Origin: Kurthia sibirica
Lineage (GTDB): Bacteria; Bacillota; Bacilli; Bacillales_A; Planococcaceae
DNA length: 64,000 nt
Assembly: GCF_003143975.1 (NCBI RefSeq)
Contig: NZ_QFVR01000007.1
Span: forward strand, 1-64,000
Reading direction: 5' to 3'
Shown here: positions 31,832-43,199 of the stretch, piece after piece
Numbering within the stretch: position 1 is the first letter of the stretch
Layout: every line of letters begins with the position of its first letter
Program-made: the position numbers and the translations under genes
Notes under the pieces: model-generated
The model's database searches: none
What the model saw: only the letters and a program-made list of their open reading frames with translations
What the model was told of the DNA's origin: nothing

Positions 31832-34800
31832 TTAATCTGCAGAAATTGTTTCTTCAGCTTTTTTTGCGTCTTCACCGGCAATTTTAATTTGACGGTAACG
31901 TTGCATACCCGTACCAGCAGGTACAAGTTTACCTAAGATTACGTTTTCTTTCAGACCTAATAACTCATCACGTTTACCTTTAATAGCAGCGTCAGTAAGA
32001 ACACGAGTTGTTTCTTGGAATGATGCAGCTGATAAGAATGATTCAGTTTCTAAAGAAGCTTTTGTAATACCTAAAATGACTGGATGACATGTTGCTGGAA
32101 TCTTGCCATCTTTAATTATAGGACCATTTGCTTCGTGGAATTGGTGAATATCTAATAATGAACCTGGTAATAACGATGTATCTCCAGCTTCAATTACGCG
32201 AACTTTACGAAGCATTTGGCGAACCATTACTTCGATATGTTTATCACCGATTTCTACACCCTGCATACGGTAAACTTTTTGCACTTCTTTTAGTAGATAT
32301 TCTTCTACTGTAGAAACATCTGTTACTTTTAATAGTTGTTTAGGATCGATTGAACCTTCAGTAAGCGGTTGTCCATGATGAACCTCGTCGTTAATTTGTA
32401 CTTTAACGCGGCCATTATATGGAGCAAGATATTTACGTGATTCAACGATACTTGTAACTGTAATTTCTTTTTGTCCTTCGCGAATCTCTTCAATGTCAGT
32501 AACAATACCGTTGATTTCAGAAATAACGGCTTGACCTTTAGGATTACGAGCTTCAAAAATTTCTTGGATACGAGGAAGACCTTGAGTGATATCGGCACCG
32601 GCAACCCCACCTGTATGGAAAGTACGCATTGTTAACTGAGTACCTGGCTCACCGATTGATTGAGCTGCGATAATACCAACAGCTTCACCAACTTCAACTT
32701 TATCTCCTGTAGCTAAGTTCATGCCGTAACATTTCTTACAAACACCATGTTTTGTATTACATGTGAATGCAGAACGGATTGTTAATTCTTCAATACCAGC
32801 TTCTTCGATTGTGCGAACAAGCTCTTGAGTAATTAACTCGTTACGAGCAACAATAACTTCTTTCGTTTCTGGGTGACGGACAGTTTTCTTCACATAACGA
32901 CCTAATAAACGTTCGTCTAATGATTCAATAATTTCCGTTCCTTCACGTAATGAAGAAATTAATAGACCTCTATCAGTACCACAGTCATCTTCGCGGACAA
33001 TTACATCTTGTGCAACATCTACTAAGCGACGAGTAAGGTAACCTGAATCGGCTGTTTTAAGGGCTGTATCGGCAAGACCTTTACGAGCACCATGGGTAGA
33101 GATGAAGTATTCCAATACCGTTAAACCTTCACGGAATGAAGATTTGATTGGTAATTCAATGATTCGGCCAGCTGGATTGGCCATTAGACCACGCATACCA
33201 GCAAGCTGAGTGAAGTTGGACGCGTTACCACGGGCACCAGAGTCACTCATCATGAAGATTGGATTTTCTGCAGGAAGTGATTTCATAAGCTTAGCTTGGA
33301 TTTCATCTTTTGCTACAGTCCAGAACGAAATAACGCGGTCATAACGTTCTTCTTCAGTGATTAAACCACGACGGAATTGTTTTAAAACATTATCTACTTT
33401 TGCTTGAGTAGAAACAAGAATATCTTGTTTATCTGGTAAAACGATGATATCAGAAATACCAATTGAAATACCGGCTTTAGTAGAGTATTTGAATCCTAAA
33501 TCCTTCATGCGATCAAGCATTATTGAAGTTTCAGTAATGTGATAACGAGCAAATACTTCTGCAATTACATTACCAAGATATTTTTTCGTGAACGGTTTAA
33601 CAACTTCTGCATTATCTAAATACTCTTTAATGTTTGTTGTTGTCGATACGAAATAATGATCTGGTGTATTTAACAAGTTAGCATTTGATGGCTCGTTGAT
33701 GAATGGGAAGTTATTATCAAATATTTCATTGAAGATAATTTTACCAACTGATGTTAATAACAGTTTTGTATTTTGTTCTTCAGTGAATGTTTCATTGTTT
33801 AGAGATGATGCTTTAATCGCCACGCGAGTGTGTAAATGCACTTTTTCGTTTTGGTATGCAATCATCATTTCTTCACTATCTGTAAAAATAGTTCCTTCGC
33901 CGATGCTACCTTTACGTTCAAGCGTTAGGTAATAGTTACCTAAAACCATATCTTGTGAAGGTGTTACGACTGGTTTACCATCTTTAGGATTCAGGATATT
34001 TTGTGCTGCAAGCATTAATAAACGTGCTTCTGCTTGTGCTTCTGCTGATAAAGGAACATGGACCGCCATTTGGTCACCATCAAAGTCAGCGTTATAAGCT
34101 GTACATACTAATGGGTGAAGACGGATTGCTTTACCTTCGATCAACGTTGGCTCAAACGCTTGAATACCAAGTCTGTGAAGCGTCGGTGCACGGTTAAGTA
34201 ATACTGGGTGTTCGCGAATAATTTCTTCTAAAACATCCCAAACTTCTTCATGCATGCGTTCGATTTTACGTTTAGCTGATTTAATATTATGCGCTAAACC
34301 ACGTTCAACAAGCTCTTTCATTAAGAAAGGTTTGAATAGTTCGATTGCCATACCTTTTGGTAGACCACATTGGTACATTTTTAAAGATGGACCAACAACA
34401 ATTACAGAACGACCTGAGTAATCGACACGTTTACCTAATAAGTTTTGACGGAAACGACCTTGTTTACCTTTTAACATATGAGAAAGAGATTTCAATGGAC
34501 GGTTACCTGGTCCAGTTACTGGACGGCCACGACGACCATTATCGATTAGAGCATCTACTGCTTCTTGTAGCATACGTTTTTCATTTTGAACAATGATTCC
34601 CGGTGCGCCAAGATCTAATAGACGTTTTAAACGGTTGTTACGGTTAATAACGCGACGATATAAATCATTAAGGTCACTCGTTGCAAAACGACCACCGTCA
34701 AGTTGTACCATTGGACGTAATTCTGGTGGAATTACTGGTAGTACGTCAAGGATCATCCAATCAGGACGGTTGCCTGAGTGACGGAATGATTCTACAACTT

Positions 34801-35431
34801 CAAGACGTTTGATAGCACGTGTACGGCGTTGGCCTTGTGCAGTTTTAAGTTCTTCTTTAAGCATTTCAGTCTCTTTATCAAGATCGATTTCTCTTAGAAG
34901 ATCTTTAATTGCTTCAGCACCCATTGCTGCTCTGAATGTTGAACCGAATTTTTCGCGATATGCGCGATATTCTTTTTCTGAAAGCAATTGTTTTTTCTCA
35001 AGTGGTGTATCAGCTGACTCGATTACTACATAAGAGGCAAAATAAATTACTTCTTCAAGTGCACGAGGTGACATGTCTAAAATTAGACCCATACGTGATG
35101 GGATACCTTTGAAATACCAAATATGTGATACTGGTGCTGCTAATTCGATGTGGCCCATGCGTTCGCGACGTACTTTTGCACGTGTTACTTCAACTCCACA
35201 ACGATCACAAACTACGCCTTTATAACGAACGCGTTTGTATTTACCACAGTGGCATTCCCAGTCTTTTGTTGGACCGAAAATACGTTCACAGAACAAACCA
35301 TCTTTTTCTGGTTTTAGCGTGCGGTAATTTATTGTTTCTGGTTTTTTTACTTCTCCATAAGACCATGAGCGGATTTTATCCGGTGATGCTAAACCAATTT
35401 TCATATACTCAAAATTATTAACGTCTATCAA
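31832..35431 (-). CDS. rpoC: DNA-directed RNA polymerase subunit beta'
   Basis: 1199 aa, the same length as in B. subtilis. N-terminal zinc ribbon [19 protein letters not shown] ... CDRCGVEV; catalytic [14 protein letters not shown] with the three Mg-binding Asp; trigger-loop segment near [19 protein letters not shown]; second zinc site CGTDRG ... [11 protein letters not shown]. It ends at a very strong terminator. Confidence 0.98.
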   Translation of the reverse strand: MIDVNNFEYMKIGLASPDKIRSWSYGEVKKPETINYRTLKPEKDGLFCERIFGPTKDWECHCGKYKRVRYKGVVCDRCGVEVTRAKVRRERMGHIELAAPVSHIWYFKGIPSRMGLILDMSPRALEEVIYFASYVVIESADTPLEKKQLLSEKEYRAYREKFGSTFRAAMGAEAIKDLLREIDLDKETEMLKEELKTAQGQRRTRAIKRLEVVESFRHSGNRPDWMILDVLPVIPPELRPMVQLDGGRFATSDLNDLYRRVINRNNRLKRLLDLGAPGIIVQNEKRMLQEAVDALIDNGRRGRPVTGPGNRPLKSLSHMLKGKQGRFRQNLLGKRVDYSGRSVIVVGPSLKMYQCGLPKGMAIELFKPFLMKELVERGLAHNIKSAKRKIERMHEEVWDVLEEIIREHPVLLNRAPTLHRLGIQAFEPTLIEGKAIRLHPLVCTAYNADFDGDQMAVHVPLSAEAQAEARLLMLAAQNILNPKDGKPVVTPSQDMVLGNYYLTLERKGSIGEGTIFTDSEEMMIAYQNEKVHLHTRVAIKASSLNNETFTEEQNTKLLLTSVGKIIFNEIFDNNFPFINEPSNANLLNTPDHYFVSTTTNIKEYLDNAEVVKPFTKKYLGNVIAEVFARYHITETSIMLDRMKDLGFKYSTKAGISIGISDIIVLPDKQDILVSTQAKVDNVLKQFRRGLITEEERYDRVISFWTVAKDEIQAKLMKSLPAENPIFMMSDSGARGNASNFTQLAGMRGLMANPAGRIIELPIKSSFREGLTVLEYFISTHGARKGLADTALKTADSGYLTRRLVDVAQDVIVREDDCGTDRGLLISSLREGTEIIESLDERLLGRYVKKTVRHPETKEVIVARNELITQELVRTIEEAGIEELTIRSAFTCNTKHGVCKKCYGMNLATGDKVEVGEAVGIIAAQSIGEPGTQLTMRTFHTGGVAGADITQGLPRIQEIFEARNPKGQAVISEINGIVTDIEEIREGQKEITVTSIVESRKYLAPYNGRVKVQINDEVHHGQPLTEGSIDPKQLLKVTDVSTVEEYLLKEVQKVYRMQGVEIGDKHIEVMVRQMLRKVRVIEAGDTSLLPGSLLDIHQFHEANGPIIKDGKIPATCHPVILGITKASLETESFLSAASFQETTRVLTDAAIKGKRDELLGLKENVILGKLVPAGTGMQRYRQIKIAGEDAKKAEETISAD

Positions 35432-35514
35432 GGAGCCTACCTCCCTTTATTCTGAAGTCTAATTGACTACTAAAATTAGCTCGACGATTGATTTTTATTC
35501 ATAAATTGGAATTA

Positions 35515-35539
35515 GGACAAGCCTAATTAAGGCCTGTCC
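35515..35539 (-). other. hairpin in the rpoB-rpoC gap
   Basis: GGACAGGCCT / AGGCTTGTCC with one G-U pair and a 5-nt loop, in the 128-bp spacer. No T-run follows, so it could be a processing or stability element. Confidence 0.5.
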
Positions 35540-35559
35540 ATCCTCCAAACAATTGTTAA

Positions 35560-38500
35560 TTAGTTCTCTTTAACTGCAGATGTTTCTTCATCTTTTGGAA
35601 GAATATTTAACGCTTCGTTAGAGGCATTTTCTTCATCCTCTTCCGTATCGCGTAATTCAATTTCTTCGTCATTGATGTTTAACATTTTCACATCTAAACC
35701 TAAAGATTGTAACTCTTTAATTAATACTTTGAATGATTCTGGAACACCAGGTTCTGGAATACTATCACCTTTTACGATTGCTTCGTATGTTTTAACACGA
35801 CCCACAACGTCATCTGATTTAACAGTTAAGATTTCTTGAAGTGTGTGCGCTGCACCATATGCTTCAAGAGCCCAAACTTCCATCTCACCGAAACGTTGTC
35901 CACCGAATTGCGCTTTACCACCAAGTGGTTGTTGCGTAACTAATGAGTAAGGTCCTGTAGAACGTGCATGAAGCTTATCGTCAACCATGTGGGCAAGTTT
36001 GATCATATACATAACCCCAACTGATACACGGTTGTCTAGTGGCTCACCTGAGCGACCATCATAAAGGACAGTTTTACCATCACGGTTCATTCCAGCTTCT
36101 TCCATCGTTTTCCATACATCGTCATCTGACGCTCCATCAAATACTGGTGAAGCCATATGAACACCAAGAGTACGAGCAGCCATACCTAAATGAAGCTCTA
36201 ATACTTGTCCGATATTCATACGAGAAGGTACACCTAGTGGGTTTAACATAATGTCAACCGGCGTACCGTCTGGAAGGAACGGCATGTCTTCTGATGGTAA
36301 GATGCGTGAAATTACACCTTTGTTACCATGTCGTCCGGCCATTTTGTCACCAACGCGAATTTTACGTTTTTGAACAATATAAGCACGCACTAATTGGTTA
36401 ACGCCTGGTGATAATTCGTCGCCATCTTCACGATTGAAGACTTTAACATCTAGTACGATACCGCCAGCGCCGTGAGGAACACGTAGTGAAGTATCACGTA
36501 CTTCACGCGCTTTTTCACCGAAGATTGCATGTAATAAGCGTTCTTCAGCAGTTAGCTCTGTAACACCTTTAGGCGTTACTTTACCAACTAGGATATCGCC
36601 ATCATTTACTTCAGCACCAATACGGATGATTCCGCGTTCATCAAGGTTGCGAAGAGCGTCCTCACCAACATTTGGAATGTCGCGAGTAATTTCTTCAGGC
36701 CCTAATTTTGTATCACGCGCTTCTGATTCATATTCTTCAATATGGACAGAAGTATAAACGTCTTCTTTTACAAGACTTTCGTTCATAATAACGGCATCCT
36801 CATAGTTGTAACCATTCCAAGTCATGAATGCCACGACTACATTACGTCCTAAAGCAAGCTCACCGCGTTCCATTGAAGGACCGTCAGCAATGATATCACG
36901 TGGATTTACGCGATCTCCTACTTGTACTAATGGGCGTTGGTTATAACTAGTACCTTGGTTTGAGCGTATGAATTTTTGTAATTTATATTTAGTTAAATCG
37001 CCTTTAACTTCTTTGCCTTCTACTTCTTCAATACGGCGAATGTGGATAGAACGAGCCTCTACATGTTCTACAATACCAGTAAATTTAGCTACTACTGCAG
37101 CACCAGAGTCACGAGCATCAACATGTTCCATACCAGTTCCGACAAATGGAGCTTCTGGATTTAACAAAGGAACAGCTTGACGTTGCATGTTGGCACCCAT
37201 TAAAGCACGGTTGGAGTCATCGTTTTCTAAAAATGGGATACATGCTGTCGCAGCAGATACTACTTGTTTAGGAGATACGTCCATATAGTCGACTAAATCA
37301 CGTTTGAAAACAGAGTTATCTCCGCGGAAACGTCCAACTACTTCTTCCTCAGTGAACGAGCCATCATCATTTAAGAGAGAGTTCGCTTGAGCAACGATGT
37401 AATTATCTTCTTCATCTGCTGTTAAATAATCAATATGCGCAGTTAAATGACCTGTTTCAGGATCCACACGACGGTACGGTGTTTCGATGAAACCAAATTT
37501 ATTTACTTTTGCATAAGATGATAGAGAGTTTATTAACCCGATATTCGGACCCTCTGGCGTTTCAATTGGACACATACGACCATAGTGAGAGTAATGAACG
37601 TCACGTACTTCAAAGCCAGCACGTTCACGTGTTAAACCACCGGGTCCTAATGCAGATAGACGACGTTTGTGCGTCAATTCAGCAAGAGGGTTTGTTTGGT
37701 CCATGAATTGAGATAATTGAGAGCTACCAAAGAATTCTTTAATAGACGCAATTACAGGGCGGATATTGATCAATTGTTGTGGAACGATTGATTCAGTATC
37801 GTTAATAGACATACGTTCACGAACTACGCGTTCCATACGTGATAGACCGATACGGAATTGGTTTTGTAAAAGCTCACCAACAGAACGTAAACGACGGTTA
37901 CCTAAGTGATCGATATCATCTGTATCGCCCACGCCGTATAGAAGGTTAAAGAAGTAAGACACAGATGCTACAACGTCTGCTGGAGTGACATTTTTCACTT
38001 CATCATCAATATAAGCGTTACTGATTACTTTGATTTCTTTTTGCGATTCATCATTCGGAGCATAAATCTTAATTTCTTGTACCAATACATCGCCTTCGAT
38101 TACGCCGCCAATTTTAGATAATGTTTTGAAACCTACTCCATTTTCTAAATGCGGAATTAAACGATCTAATACACGACGATCAATTAAAGTACCTTTTTCA
38201 ACTAAAATTTCACCAGTTTCAGGGTCAATCAATGTTTCTGCAATTGTTTGATTGAATAGGCGATTTTTAATATGAAGTTTTTTGTTCATTTTATAGCGAC
38301 CAACATTTGCTAAATCATAGCGTTTTGGGTCGAAGAAACGAGAATACAATAGATTTTTAGCACTTTCTACTGTTGGTGGTTCACCAGGACGTAGACGCTC
38401 ATAAATTTCTAAAAGTGCTTTTTCAGTACTTTCAGTATTATCTTTTTCTAATGTATTACGTAGGTATTCGTTATCACCAATCAACTCGATGATTTCTTGG

Positions 38501-39120
38501 TCTGAAGCAAATCCTAGCGCACGTAGCAATACCGTTACTGGTAATTTACGTGTACGGTCAATACGAACATGAACGACATCTTTTGCATCTGTTTCATATT
38601 CAAGCCAAGCACCACGGTTAGGAATAACTGTAGCTCCAAAGCCTTTTTTACCGTTTTTATCAGTCTTATCATGATAATAAACACTTGGTGATCTTACTAA
38701 TTGTGAAACGATAACACGTTCCGCGCCGTTGATAATGAAAGTACCAGTTTCAGTCATCAGTGGGAAATCTCCCATGAATACTTCTTGCTCTTTCACTTCT
38801 TCAGTTTCTTTGTTGTGCAGACGCACTTTAACTCTTAATGGTGCCGCATAAGTCGCATCACGTTGTTTACATTCATCGACATCATATTTCGGATCTCCGA
38901 GACTATAATCGACAAATTCAAGTGATAGATTCCCTGTAAAGTCTTCGATCGGTGAAATGTCACGGAACATTTCTCGTAGACCTTCTTCAAGGAACCATTC
39001 GTTTGAAGCGCTTTGAATCTCAATAAGATTCGGAAGTTCTAGCACCTCTTTAATACGCGCGAAGCTTCTACGCTGGCGGTGTTGTCCGTACTGAACTAGT
39101 TGACCTGTCAACTCATTCAC
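35560..39120 (-). CDS. rpoB: DNA-directed RNA polymerase subunit beta
   Basis: 1186 aa. The rifampicin region [20 protein letters not shown] and [11 protein letters not shown] keeps the Asp, His and Ser of sensitive enzymes. The C-terminal [20 protein letters not shown] is intact, and an acidic tail follows. The ATG at 39120 is close to GAGGGGTGA; the TTG three codons later, which starts TTGACAGGTCAACTAG as in B. subtilis, is an equally good start. Confidence 0.98.
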   Translation of the reverse strand: MNELTGQLVQYGQHRQRRSFARIKEVLELPNLIEIQSASNEWFLEEGLREMFRDISPIEDFTGNLSLEFVDYSLGDPKYDVDECKQRDATYAAPLRVKVRLHNKETEEVKEQEVFMGDFPLMTETGTFIINGAERVIVSQLVRSPSVYYHDKTDKNGKKGFGATVIPNRGAWLEYETDAKDVVHVRIDRTRKLPVTVLLRALGFASDQEIIELIGDNEYLRNTLEKDNTESTEKALLEIYERLRPGEPPTVESAKNLLYSRFFDPKRYDLANVGRYKMNKKLHIKNRLFNQTIAETLIDPETGEILVEKGTLIDRRVLDRLIPHLENGVGFKTLSKIGGVIEGDVLVQEIKIYAPNDESQKEIKVISNAYIDDEVKNVTPADVVASVSYFFNLLYGVGDTDDIDHLGNRRLRSVGELLQNQFRIGLSRMERVVRERMSINDTESIVPQQLINIRPVIASIKEFFGSSQLSQFMDQTNPLAELTHKRRLSALGPGGLTRERAGFEVRDVHYSHYGRMCPIETPEGPNIGLINSLSSYAKVNKFGFIETPYRRVDPETGHLTAHIDYLTADEEDNYIVAQANSLLNDDGSFTEEEVVGRFRGDNSVFKRDLVDYMDVSPKQVVSAATACIPFLENDDSNRALMGANMQRQAVPLLNPEAPFVGTGMEHVDARDSGAAVVAKFTGIVEHVEARSIHIRRIEEVEGKEVKGDLTKYKLQKFIRSNQGTSYNQRPLVQVGDRVNPRDIIADGPSMERGELALGRNVVVAFMTWNGYNYEDAVIMNESLVKEDVYTSVHIEEYESEARDTKLGPEEITRDIPNVGEDALRNLDERGIIRIGAEVNDGDILVGKVTPKGVTELTAEERLLHAIFGEKAREVRDTSLRVPHGAGGIVLDVKVFNREDGDELSPGVNQLVRAYIVQKRKIRVGDKMAGRHGNKGVISRILPSEDMPFLPDGTPVDIMLNPLGVPSRMNIGQVLELHLGMAARTLGVHMASPVFDGASDDDVWKTMEEAGMNRDGKTVLYDGRSGEPLDNRVSVGVMYMIKLAHMVDDKLHARSTGPYSLVTQQPLGGKAQFGGQRFGEMEVWALEAYGAAHTLQEILTVKSDDVVGRVKTYEAIVKGDSIPEPGVPESFKVLIKELQSLGLDVKMLNINDEEIELRDTEEDEENASNEALNILPKDEETSAVKEN

Positions 39121-39189
39121 CCCTCAATAAAGCGATAATAGGTCTTTCACAACCACACTAATTTACTGTATGATTTGAAAGACAAAAAA

Positions 39190-39220
39190 GAAAACGAGTT
39201 CATTTAAAGCGCTCATTTTC
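39190..39220 (-). terminator. attenuator-like terminator in the rpoB leader
   Basis: Stem GAAAATGAG / CTCGTTTTC (one G-U) with a 13-nt loop, followed by TTTTTTGTC on the minus strand. It lies downstream of the rpoB promoter and 70 bp before the gene, so transcripts must read through it. Confidence 0.65.
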
Positions 39221-39246
39221 GTTGTACCAAAGTAAAAATTGCGAAA

Positions 39247-39272
39247 CTACTTATTGACATTTCAATAAGTAG
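39247..39272 (-). other. perfect hairpin in the rpoB leader
   Basis: 10-bp stem CTACTTATTG / CAATAAGTAG with a 6-nt loop, located between the rpoB promoter and the attenuator-like terminator. Confidence 0.65.
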
Positions 39273-39308
39273 ACATACCTATGCAATCTAATATTTTTGC
39301 ATTTTCTT

Positions 39309-39337
39309 ATAATATCATAGCCGATTTGTCAAGTCAA
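39309..39337 (-). promoter_or_regulatory. rpoB promoter
   Basis: Minus strand: -35 TTGACT (39332-39337), 17-bp spacer, -10 TATTAT (39309-39314), in the gap after the methyltransferase gene. Confidence 0.7.
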
Positions 39338-39356
39338 TCGTTTACACTTGACATTT

Positions 39357-39956
39357 TTATTTCACGGCTTTGATAATCCAGTACCCTCGTACCTTATCGA
39401 CGATATTTACCGAGCTAAATTTTTCAGCCAAATGATCGATGGTCGATGGAGCACCTTGTTTTTTTTGTATAACAATCCATAATTCTCCCTGTTCTACGAG
39501 CAATTCAAATGCACGGTCATAAAACTTGAAAATCGTTTGCTTTCCAGCTCGAATAGGCGGGTTTGTCAAAACAGCAGCGACATTTTTTGTATTCACTATT
39601 GAAAGTGCATCACTTTCATAAATCTGCACATTTTGTACCCCGTTTAATGTTGCATTCTTCTTCGCTAAGCCTAAAGCACGATCGTTTACATCCATCATAT
39701 GAACTTCACGCGTTGGATAACTCTTCGCGATAGATAAGCCAATCGGACCGTATCCACATCCTACATCCAAAATATCTCCAGCAACATCCGGCATTTCGAA
39801 AAGGTCTATAAGAACACGGGAGCCAAAATCTACCTCGCTTTTACTAAATACCCCTGCATCCGTTTCAAACGTAAAAGTCATACCACGTAATGGGAAATCC
39901 CAGCGACGGGGCTTACTTTCTGCATGTGGGTTATTCGTATAATAATGATCTGACAT
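39357..39956 (-). CDS. RsmC-like class I SAM-dependent methyltransferase (YbxB type)
   Basis: 199 aa from the ATG at 39956 (MSDHYYTNN), which has GAAGGAGGG upstream; a GTG six codons earlier overlaps that site. SAM-binding LDVGCGYGPIGL (about 62-73) and catalytic NPP(I) motif TNPPIRAGK mark the MTS/RsmC family of N2-guanine rRNA methylases. Its place between rplL and rpoB is shared with B. subtilis ybxB. The exact substrate is unproven. Confidence 0.88.
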   Translation of the reverse strand: MSDHYYTNNPHAESKPRRWDFPLRGMTFTFETDAGVFSKSEVDFGSRVLIDLFEMPDVAGDILDVGCGYGPIGLSIAKSYPTREVHMMDVNDRALGLAKKNATLNGVQNVQIYESDALSIVNTKNVAAVLTNPPIRAGKQTIFKFYDRAFELLVEQGELWIVIQKKQGAPSTIDHLAEKFSSVNIVDKVRGYWIIKAVK

Positions 39957-39986
39957 CACATTGCCCTCCTTCACAGAAAATGAAGA

Positions 39987-40018
39987 AAAAGCTCGTCAAT
40001 ATACATTGACGAGCTTTT
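39987..40018 (-). terminator. rplJ-rplL terminator
   Basis: 14-bp perfect stem AAAAGCTCGTCAAT / ATTGACGAGCTTTT with a 4-nt loop, flanked by TTCTTC on the minus strand, 17 bp after the rplL stop. Confidence 0.88.
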
Positions 40019-40034
40019 CAGTATCCAATAGAAA

Positions 40035-40394
40035 TTATTTAATTTCTAGTGAAGCGCCAACTTCTTCAAGTTTAGCTTTGATTTCATCAGCATCAGCTTG
40101 TGAAATACCTTCTTTGATAGCTTTAGGAGCGTTATCTACAACTTCTTTAGCTTCTTTAAGACCTAAACCAGTGATTTCGCGTACTACTTTGATTACTTTG
40201 ATTTTAGAATCGCCAGCAGAAGTTAAGATTACGTCGAATTCAGTTTGTTCAGCGGCAGCAGCACCTGCTACAGCGCCAGCAGCTACAGGAGCAGCAGCAG
40301 TTACGCCAAATTCTTCTTCAATTGCTTTTACTAAATCGTTTAATTCTAGAACTGTCATAGCTTTGATTGCTTCTAAGATTTGTTCTTGGTTCAT
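40035..40394 (-). CDS. rplL: 50S ribosomal protein L7/L12
   Basis: 119 aa. N-terminal dimerisation helix ([20 protein letters not shown]), alanine-rich hinge (about 35-50), and factor-binding C-terminal domain with [20 protein letters not shown]. Stalk protein that recruits elongation factors. Confidence 0.98.
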   Translation of the reverse strand: MNQEQILEAIKAMTVLELNDLVKAIEEEFGVTAAAPVAAGAVAGAAAAEQTEFDVILTSAGDSKIKVIKVVREITGLGLKEAKEVVDNAPKAIKEGISQADADEIKAKLEEVGASLEIK

Positions 40395-40435
40395 TATGAG
40401 TTCCTCCTATTGGAATCTAATTTTTGTTTTTTTGT

Positions 40436-40450
40436 GCATGAAAGTCATGC
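40436..40450 (-). other. small hairpin between rplJ and rplL
   Basis: GCATGA / TCATGC, 3-nt loop, followed by CACAAAAAAAC on the minus strand. A second pairing GCGG/CCGC lies just upstream in the transcript. It may help the higher output of L12 relative to L10. Confidence 0.4.
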
Positions 40451-40469
40451 GGTGAAGGCTAAGCCGCTA

Positions 40470-40970
40470 TTAAGCGCCTTGCTCTTCTTTTTGTTCTGCA
40501 ACAGCTTTTGTTGCAAGTGCGAAGTTGCGCATTGGTGCTTGTAGAACAGATAAAAGCATTGATAGTAAACCATCGCGTGATGGAAGTTCTGCAAGTGCTT
40601 TGATTTCTTCTTCATTAGCAAACGTACCTTCGATTAAACCAGCTTTAATTACAAGTTGTTCGTTTTCTTTCGCGAAGTTGTTGATAATGCGGGCTGGAGC
40701 GATAACATCTTCTTTCGAAAATGCGATTGCGTTTGGACCAGTTAAAACTGAATTTAATTCAGCATGACCAACTTCTTCAGCAGCACGACGAACTAAAGTA
40801 TTTTTGTATACTTTAAATTCAACGCCAGCTTCACGTAATTGCTTACGTAATTCAGTAACTTGTTGAACAGTAAGACCACGGAAGTCTACTACTACTACTG
40901 ATGCTGCATCTTGAAATTTCTCAGCGATTTCTTGAACAACAGTTTGTTTTAATTCAACTGCTTTGCTCAT
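40470..40970 (-). CDS. rplJ: 50S ribosomal protein L10
   Basis: 166 aa from the ATG at 40970 ([14 protein letters not shown]), with AGGAGGTG upstream; a GTG three codons earlier overlaps the ribosome-binding site. [22 protein letters not shown] is the rRNA-binding domain signature and the C-terminal helix carries L12 dimers. L10 with L12 is the expected ligand of the leader at 41019-41140. Confidence 0.97.
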   Translation of the reverse strand: MSKAVELKQTVVQEIAEKFQDAASVVVVDFRGLTVQQVTELRKQLREAGVEFKVYKNTLVRRAAEEVGHAELNSVLTGPNAIAFSKEDVIAPARIINNFAKENEQLVIKAGLIEGTFANEEEIKALAELPSRDGLLSMLLSVLQAPMRNFALATKAVAEQKEEQGA

Positions 40971-41018
40971 ATTGGACACCTCCTATTAGAATGGGTCACC
41001 TATACCGACAAAAGAAAA

Positions 41019-41140
41019 GCCCCTTATCATGTAGACAAGGGGCGGAAAGTCATCATCTTAAAAGAGTCTGATTCCTTTGCCCTCGGTAGGATTATTAAAC
41101 GATCAATTAAGTCGCCCCTACTGTCTGTGGTACAAATGGA
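41019..41140 (-). promoter_or_regulatory. L10 leader RNA (rplJL autoregulation)
   Basis: The transcript contains CAGTAGGGGCGACTTAAT ... CCTACCGAGGGCAAAGG, the stem-internal-loop pattern of the L10-leader family bound by L10(L12)4. It ends in the terminator hairpin GCCCCTT / AAGGGGC (41043-41019) followed by TTTTCTTTT. GGGGC of the upper stem can compete with the terminator arm, which fits attenuation. Confidence 0.82.
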
Positions 41141-41195
41141 TAATTCACAACGTTGTTCATTTTAGCAAACGAACAAATCGTTGTCAATAACGAAA

Positions 41196-41891
41196 TTATT
41201 TAGTTAAAGATTGAGTATCAACTTTAATTGATGGTCCCATAGTTGAAGTCACGTGAAGTGATTTCAAGTATACACCTTTAGCTGTTGCAGGTTTAGCTTT
41301 TTGGATCACTTCAATGATAGTGTTTAAGTTCTCAGCTAATTTAGCAGCGTCGAATGAAACTTTACCGATTGGTGCGTGAACAATACCAGCTTTATCAGCG
41401 CGGTATTCAACTTTACCAGCTTTAATTTCGTTAACAGCTTTAGTTACGTCAAACGTAACTGTACCTGTTTTAGGGTTTGGCATTAAGCCTTTAGGTCCTA
41501 ATACGCGACCAAGTTTACCAACTTCACCCATCATGTCTGGAGTAGCAACGATTACGTCGAAGTCAAACCAGCCACCTTGGATTTTTTGGATGTATTCAGC
41601 GTCACCAACGAAGTCAGCGCCAGCAGCTTCTGCTTCTTTGATTTTTTCGCCTTTAGCGAATACTAAAACTTTTTGAGTTTTACCAGTACCGTTTGGAAGT
41701 ACTACTGCTCCACGGATTTGTTGGTCATTTTTACGAGTATCAATGTTTAAGTTGAAAGCAACTTCAACAGTTGCATCAAAGTTCACTGAACTTGTAGATT
41801 TTGCTAATTCTGTTGCAGCTGCAACAGTATAAGCTGTATTACGATCTACTAATTTAGCAGCATCTTGTAATTTTTTACCTTTTTTAGCCAT
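41196..41891 (-). CDS. rplA: 50S ribosomal protein L1
   Basis: 231 aa from the ATG at 41891 ([15 protein letters not shown]). The open frame continues 40 codons upstream through a hairpin, which is rejected. [19 protein letters not shown] (about 126-144) is the L1 signature. L1 forms the E-site stalk and classically represses the L11 operon by binding its leader. Confidence 0.97.
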   Translation of the reverse strand: MAKKGKKLQDAAKLVDRNTAYTVAAATELAKSTSSVNFDATVEVAFNLNIDTRKNDQQIRGAVVLPNGTGKTQKVLVFAKGEKIKEAEAAGADFVGDAEYIQKIQGGWFDFDVIVATPDMMGEVGKLGRVLGPKGLMPNPKTGTVTFDVTKAVNEIKAGKVEYRADKAGIVHAPIGKVSFDAAKLAENLNTIIEVIQKAKPATAKGVYLKSLHVTSTMGPSIKVDTQSLTK

Positions 41892-41942
41892 TATAATTTC
41901 CTCCTTGATTGTGGTTGTAACGGGATAAACCTCCCACGAATA

Positions 41943-41986
41943 AAGGTTGCGCGTTTCAAATGAATATAAGAAACAGGCGCAACCTT
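41943..41986 (-). other. long hairpin between rplK and rplA
   Basis: AAAGGTTGCGC plus GTTTC pair with GAAAC plus GCGCAACCTTT, a 16-bp stem interrupted by a 2-nt bulge, 12-nt loop. The following TTTATTCG is a weak T-run. It could be a partial terminator or an RNase III site between two co-transcribed genes. Confidence 0.6.
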
Positions 41987-42019
41987 TCTTAAAACAATAC
42001 TTCTCGATCAAGTATGGTA

Positions 42020-42445
42020 TTAGTCTTCGATAACAATACCCATGCTACGAGCAGTTCCTTCTACCATTAACATAGCAGTTTCAACTGACGACGCATTTAA
42101 ATCAGGCATTTTAGTTTCAGCAATTTCGCGAACTTTATCGCGTTTTACTGTAGCTACTTTAATGCGGTTTGGTTCACCAGAACCCGATTTAATACCAGCT
42201 GCTACTTTAAGTAGAACTGCTGCGGGTGGAGTTTTTGTAATGAAAGTGAATGAACGATCTTCAAATACAGAAATCTCAACTGGGATGATTAAACCTGCTT
42301 GGTCTTGTGTACGAGCATTGAATTCTTTACAGAATCCCATGATGTTAACACCTGCTTGACCTAATGCAGGACCTACTGGTGGAGCCGGATTTGCTTTTCC
42401 AGCTTCAATTTGAAGTTTTACAACTTTTACGACTTTTTTAGCCAC
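42020..42445 (-). CDS. rplK: 50S ribosomal protein L11
   Basis: 141 aa, start GTG at 42445 ([19 protein letters not shown] after fMet) with AAGGAGGTG 7 nt upstream. N-terminal proline-rich switch [19 protein letters not shown] and C-terminal rRNA-binding domain. The thiostrepton-contact prolines are intact. L11 is also needed for RelA-type stringent signalling. Confidence 0.97.
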   Translation of the reverse strand: MAKKVVKVVKLQIEAGKANPAPPVGPALGQAGVNIMGFCKEFNARTQDQAGLIIPVEISVFEDRSFTFITKTPPAAVLLKVAAGIKSGSGEPNRIKVATVKRDKVREIAETKMPDLNASSVETAMLMVEGTARSMGIVIED

Positions 42446-42454
42446 GAGACACAC

Positions 42455-42530
42455 CTCCTTAAGTCCGTGATGTGGTCAAAGGGTTACCCCTCCCACTCAA
42501 TATCTGTTCGTCGGCTTATACCGAAAACAT
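42455..42530 (-). promoter_or_regulatory. rplKA leader (L1-binding site candidate)
   Basis: The transcript just before rplK reads GTGGGAGGGGTAACCC ... GACCACATCACGGAC, resembling the L11/L1 leader that mimics the L1 site on 23S rRNA and lets L1 repress rplKA. I compare from memory of the family only. Confidence 0.6.
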
Positions 42531-42541
42531 TATAATTACGG

Positions 42542-42567
42542 TTTAGTCTGACCTTTTAGTCTGACCT
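42542..42567. repeat. 13-bp perfect tandem duplication at the rplK start region
   Basis: TTTAGTCTGACCT occurs twice back to back (42542-42554, 42555-42567), directly downstream of the rplK -10 element, so the transcription start lies in or beside it. Confidence 0.85.
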
Positions 42568-42572
42568 TTGAA

Positions 42573-42601
42573 ATGATAACACTTTTAAGTTTTCGGTGCA
42601 A
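42573..42601 (-). promoter_or_regulatory. rplKA promoter
   Basis: Minus strand: -35 TTGCAC (42596-42601), 17-bp spacer, -10 TATCAT (42573-42578), just after the nusG stop. Confidence 0.65.
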
Positions 42602-42613
42602 GTTCAATTAATA

Positions 42614-43147
42614 TTAAACTTTTAAAACTTGAGCAAAATCTAATTCCATAACTGTTTCGCGACCAAACATATCAACTGTTACCTTGATTTTTTGATCTTC
42701 TTCAATTATTTCTTCAACAATACCTTGGAAGTGTGCGAAAGGTCCTTCTAGTACTTCTACTAAATCGCCTACTGCATAATCCAATTCTACGGTTGGATTT
42801 GTTGCTTCCATTTGTTTCAGGATTGCATCTACTTCTTCAGGTAGTAATGGCGTTGGTTTAACTCCGCCACCTGATGAACCAATAAACCCAGTCACTCCTG
42901 GTGTATTTCGAACAACGTACCAAGCGTCATCTGTCATAATTAATTCTACTAATACGTAACCCGGGAATGTTTTACGCATATATACTTTTTTCTTACCATC
43001 TTTTACTTCTGTTTCTTGCTCTTCTGGAATGATTACTCGGAAAATTTTATCCGACATTCCCATCGTTTCGATACGTTTTTCAAGATTTAATTTAACCTTA
43101 TTCTCATAACCTGAGTACGTATGAACGACATACCAATTTTTTTCCAT
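42614..43147 (-). CDS. nusG: transcription termination/antitermination factor NusG
   Basis: 177 aa. NGN domain (about 1-110, starting WYVVHTYSGYENKVKLNLEKR, with FPGYVLVELIM) and KOW domain (about 125-177, VEVLEGPFAHFQGIVEEI). It binds RNA polymerase over the cleft. A terminator lies between secE and nusG. Confidence 0.97.
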   Translation of the reverse strand: MEKNWYVVHTYSGYENKVKLNLEKRIETMGMSDKIFRVIIPEEQETEVKDGKKKVYMRKTFPGYVLVELIMTDDAWYVVRNTPGVTGFIGSSGGGVKPTPLLPEEVDAILKQMEATNPTVELDYAVGDLVEVLEGPFAHFQGIVEEIIEEDQKIKVTVDMFGRETVMELDFAQVLKV

Positions 43148-43199
43148 GATTGTCAGGACGCTTAGTCCATTCCCTCCCTTTTTTAGCCAAATGAAAAAA

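Noticed and set aside
39961-40455. Plus-strand open frame of 164 codons opposite rplL
   Set aside because: It lies antisense to rplL and its terminator, has Ala/Ser-rich composition produced by the opposite strand, and lacks a ribosome-binding site.
42542-42567. CRISPR-like repeat
   Set aside because: Only two directly adjacent 13-bp units without spacers; no array anywhere in the window.
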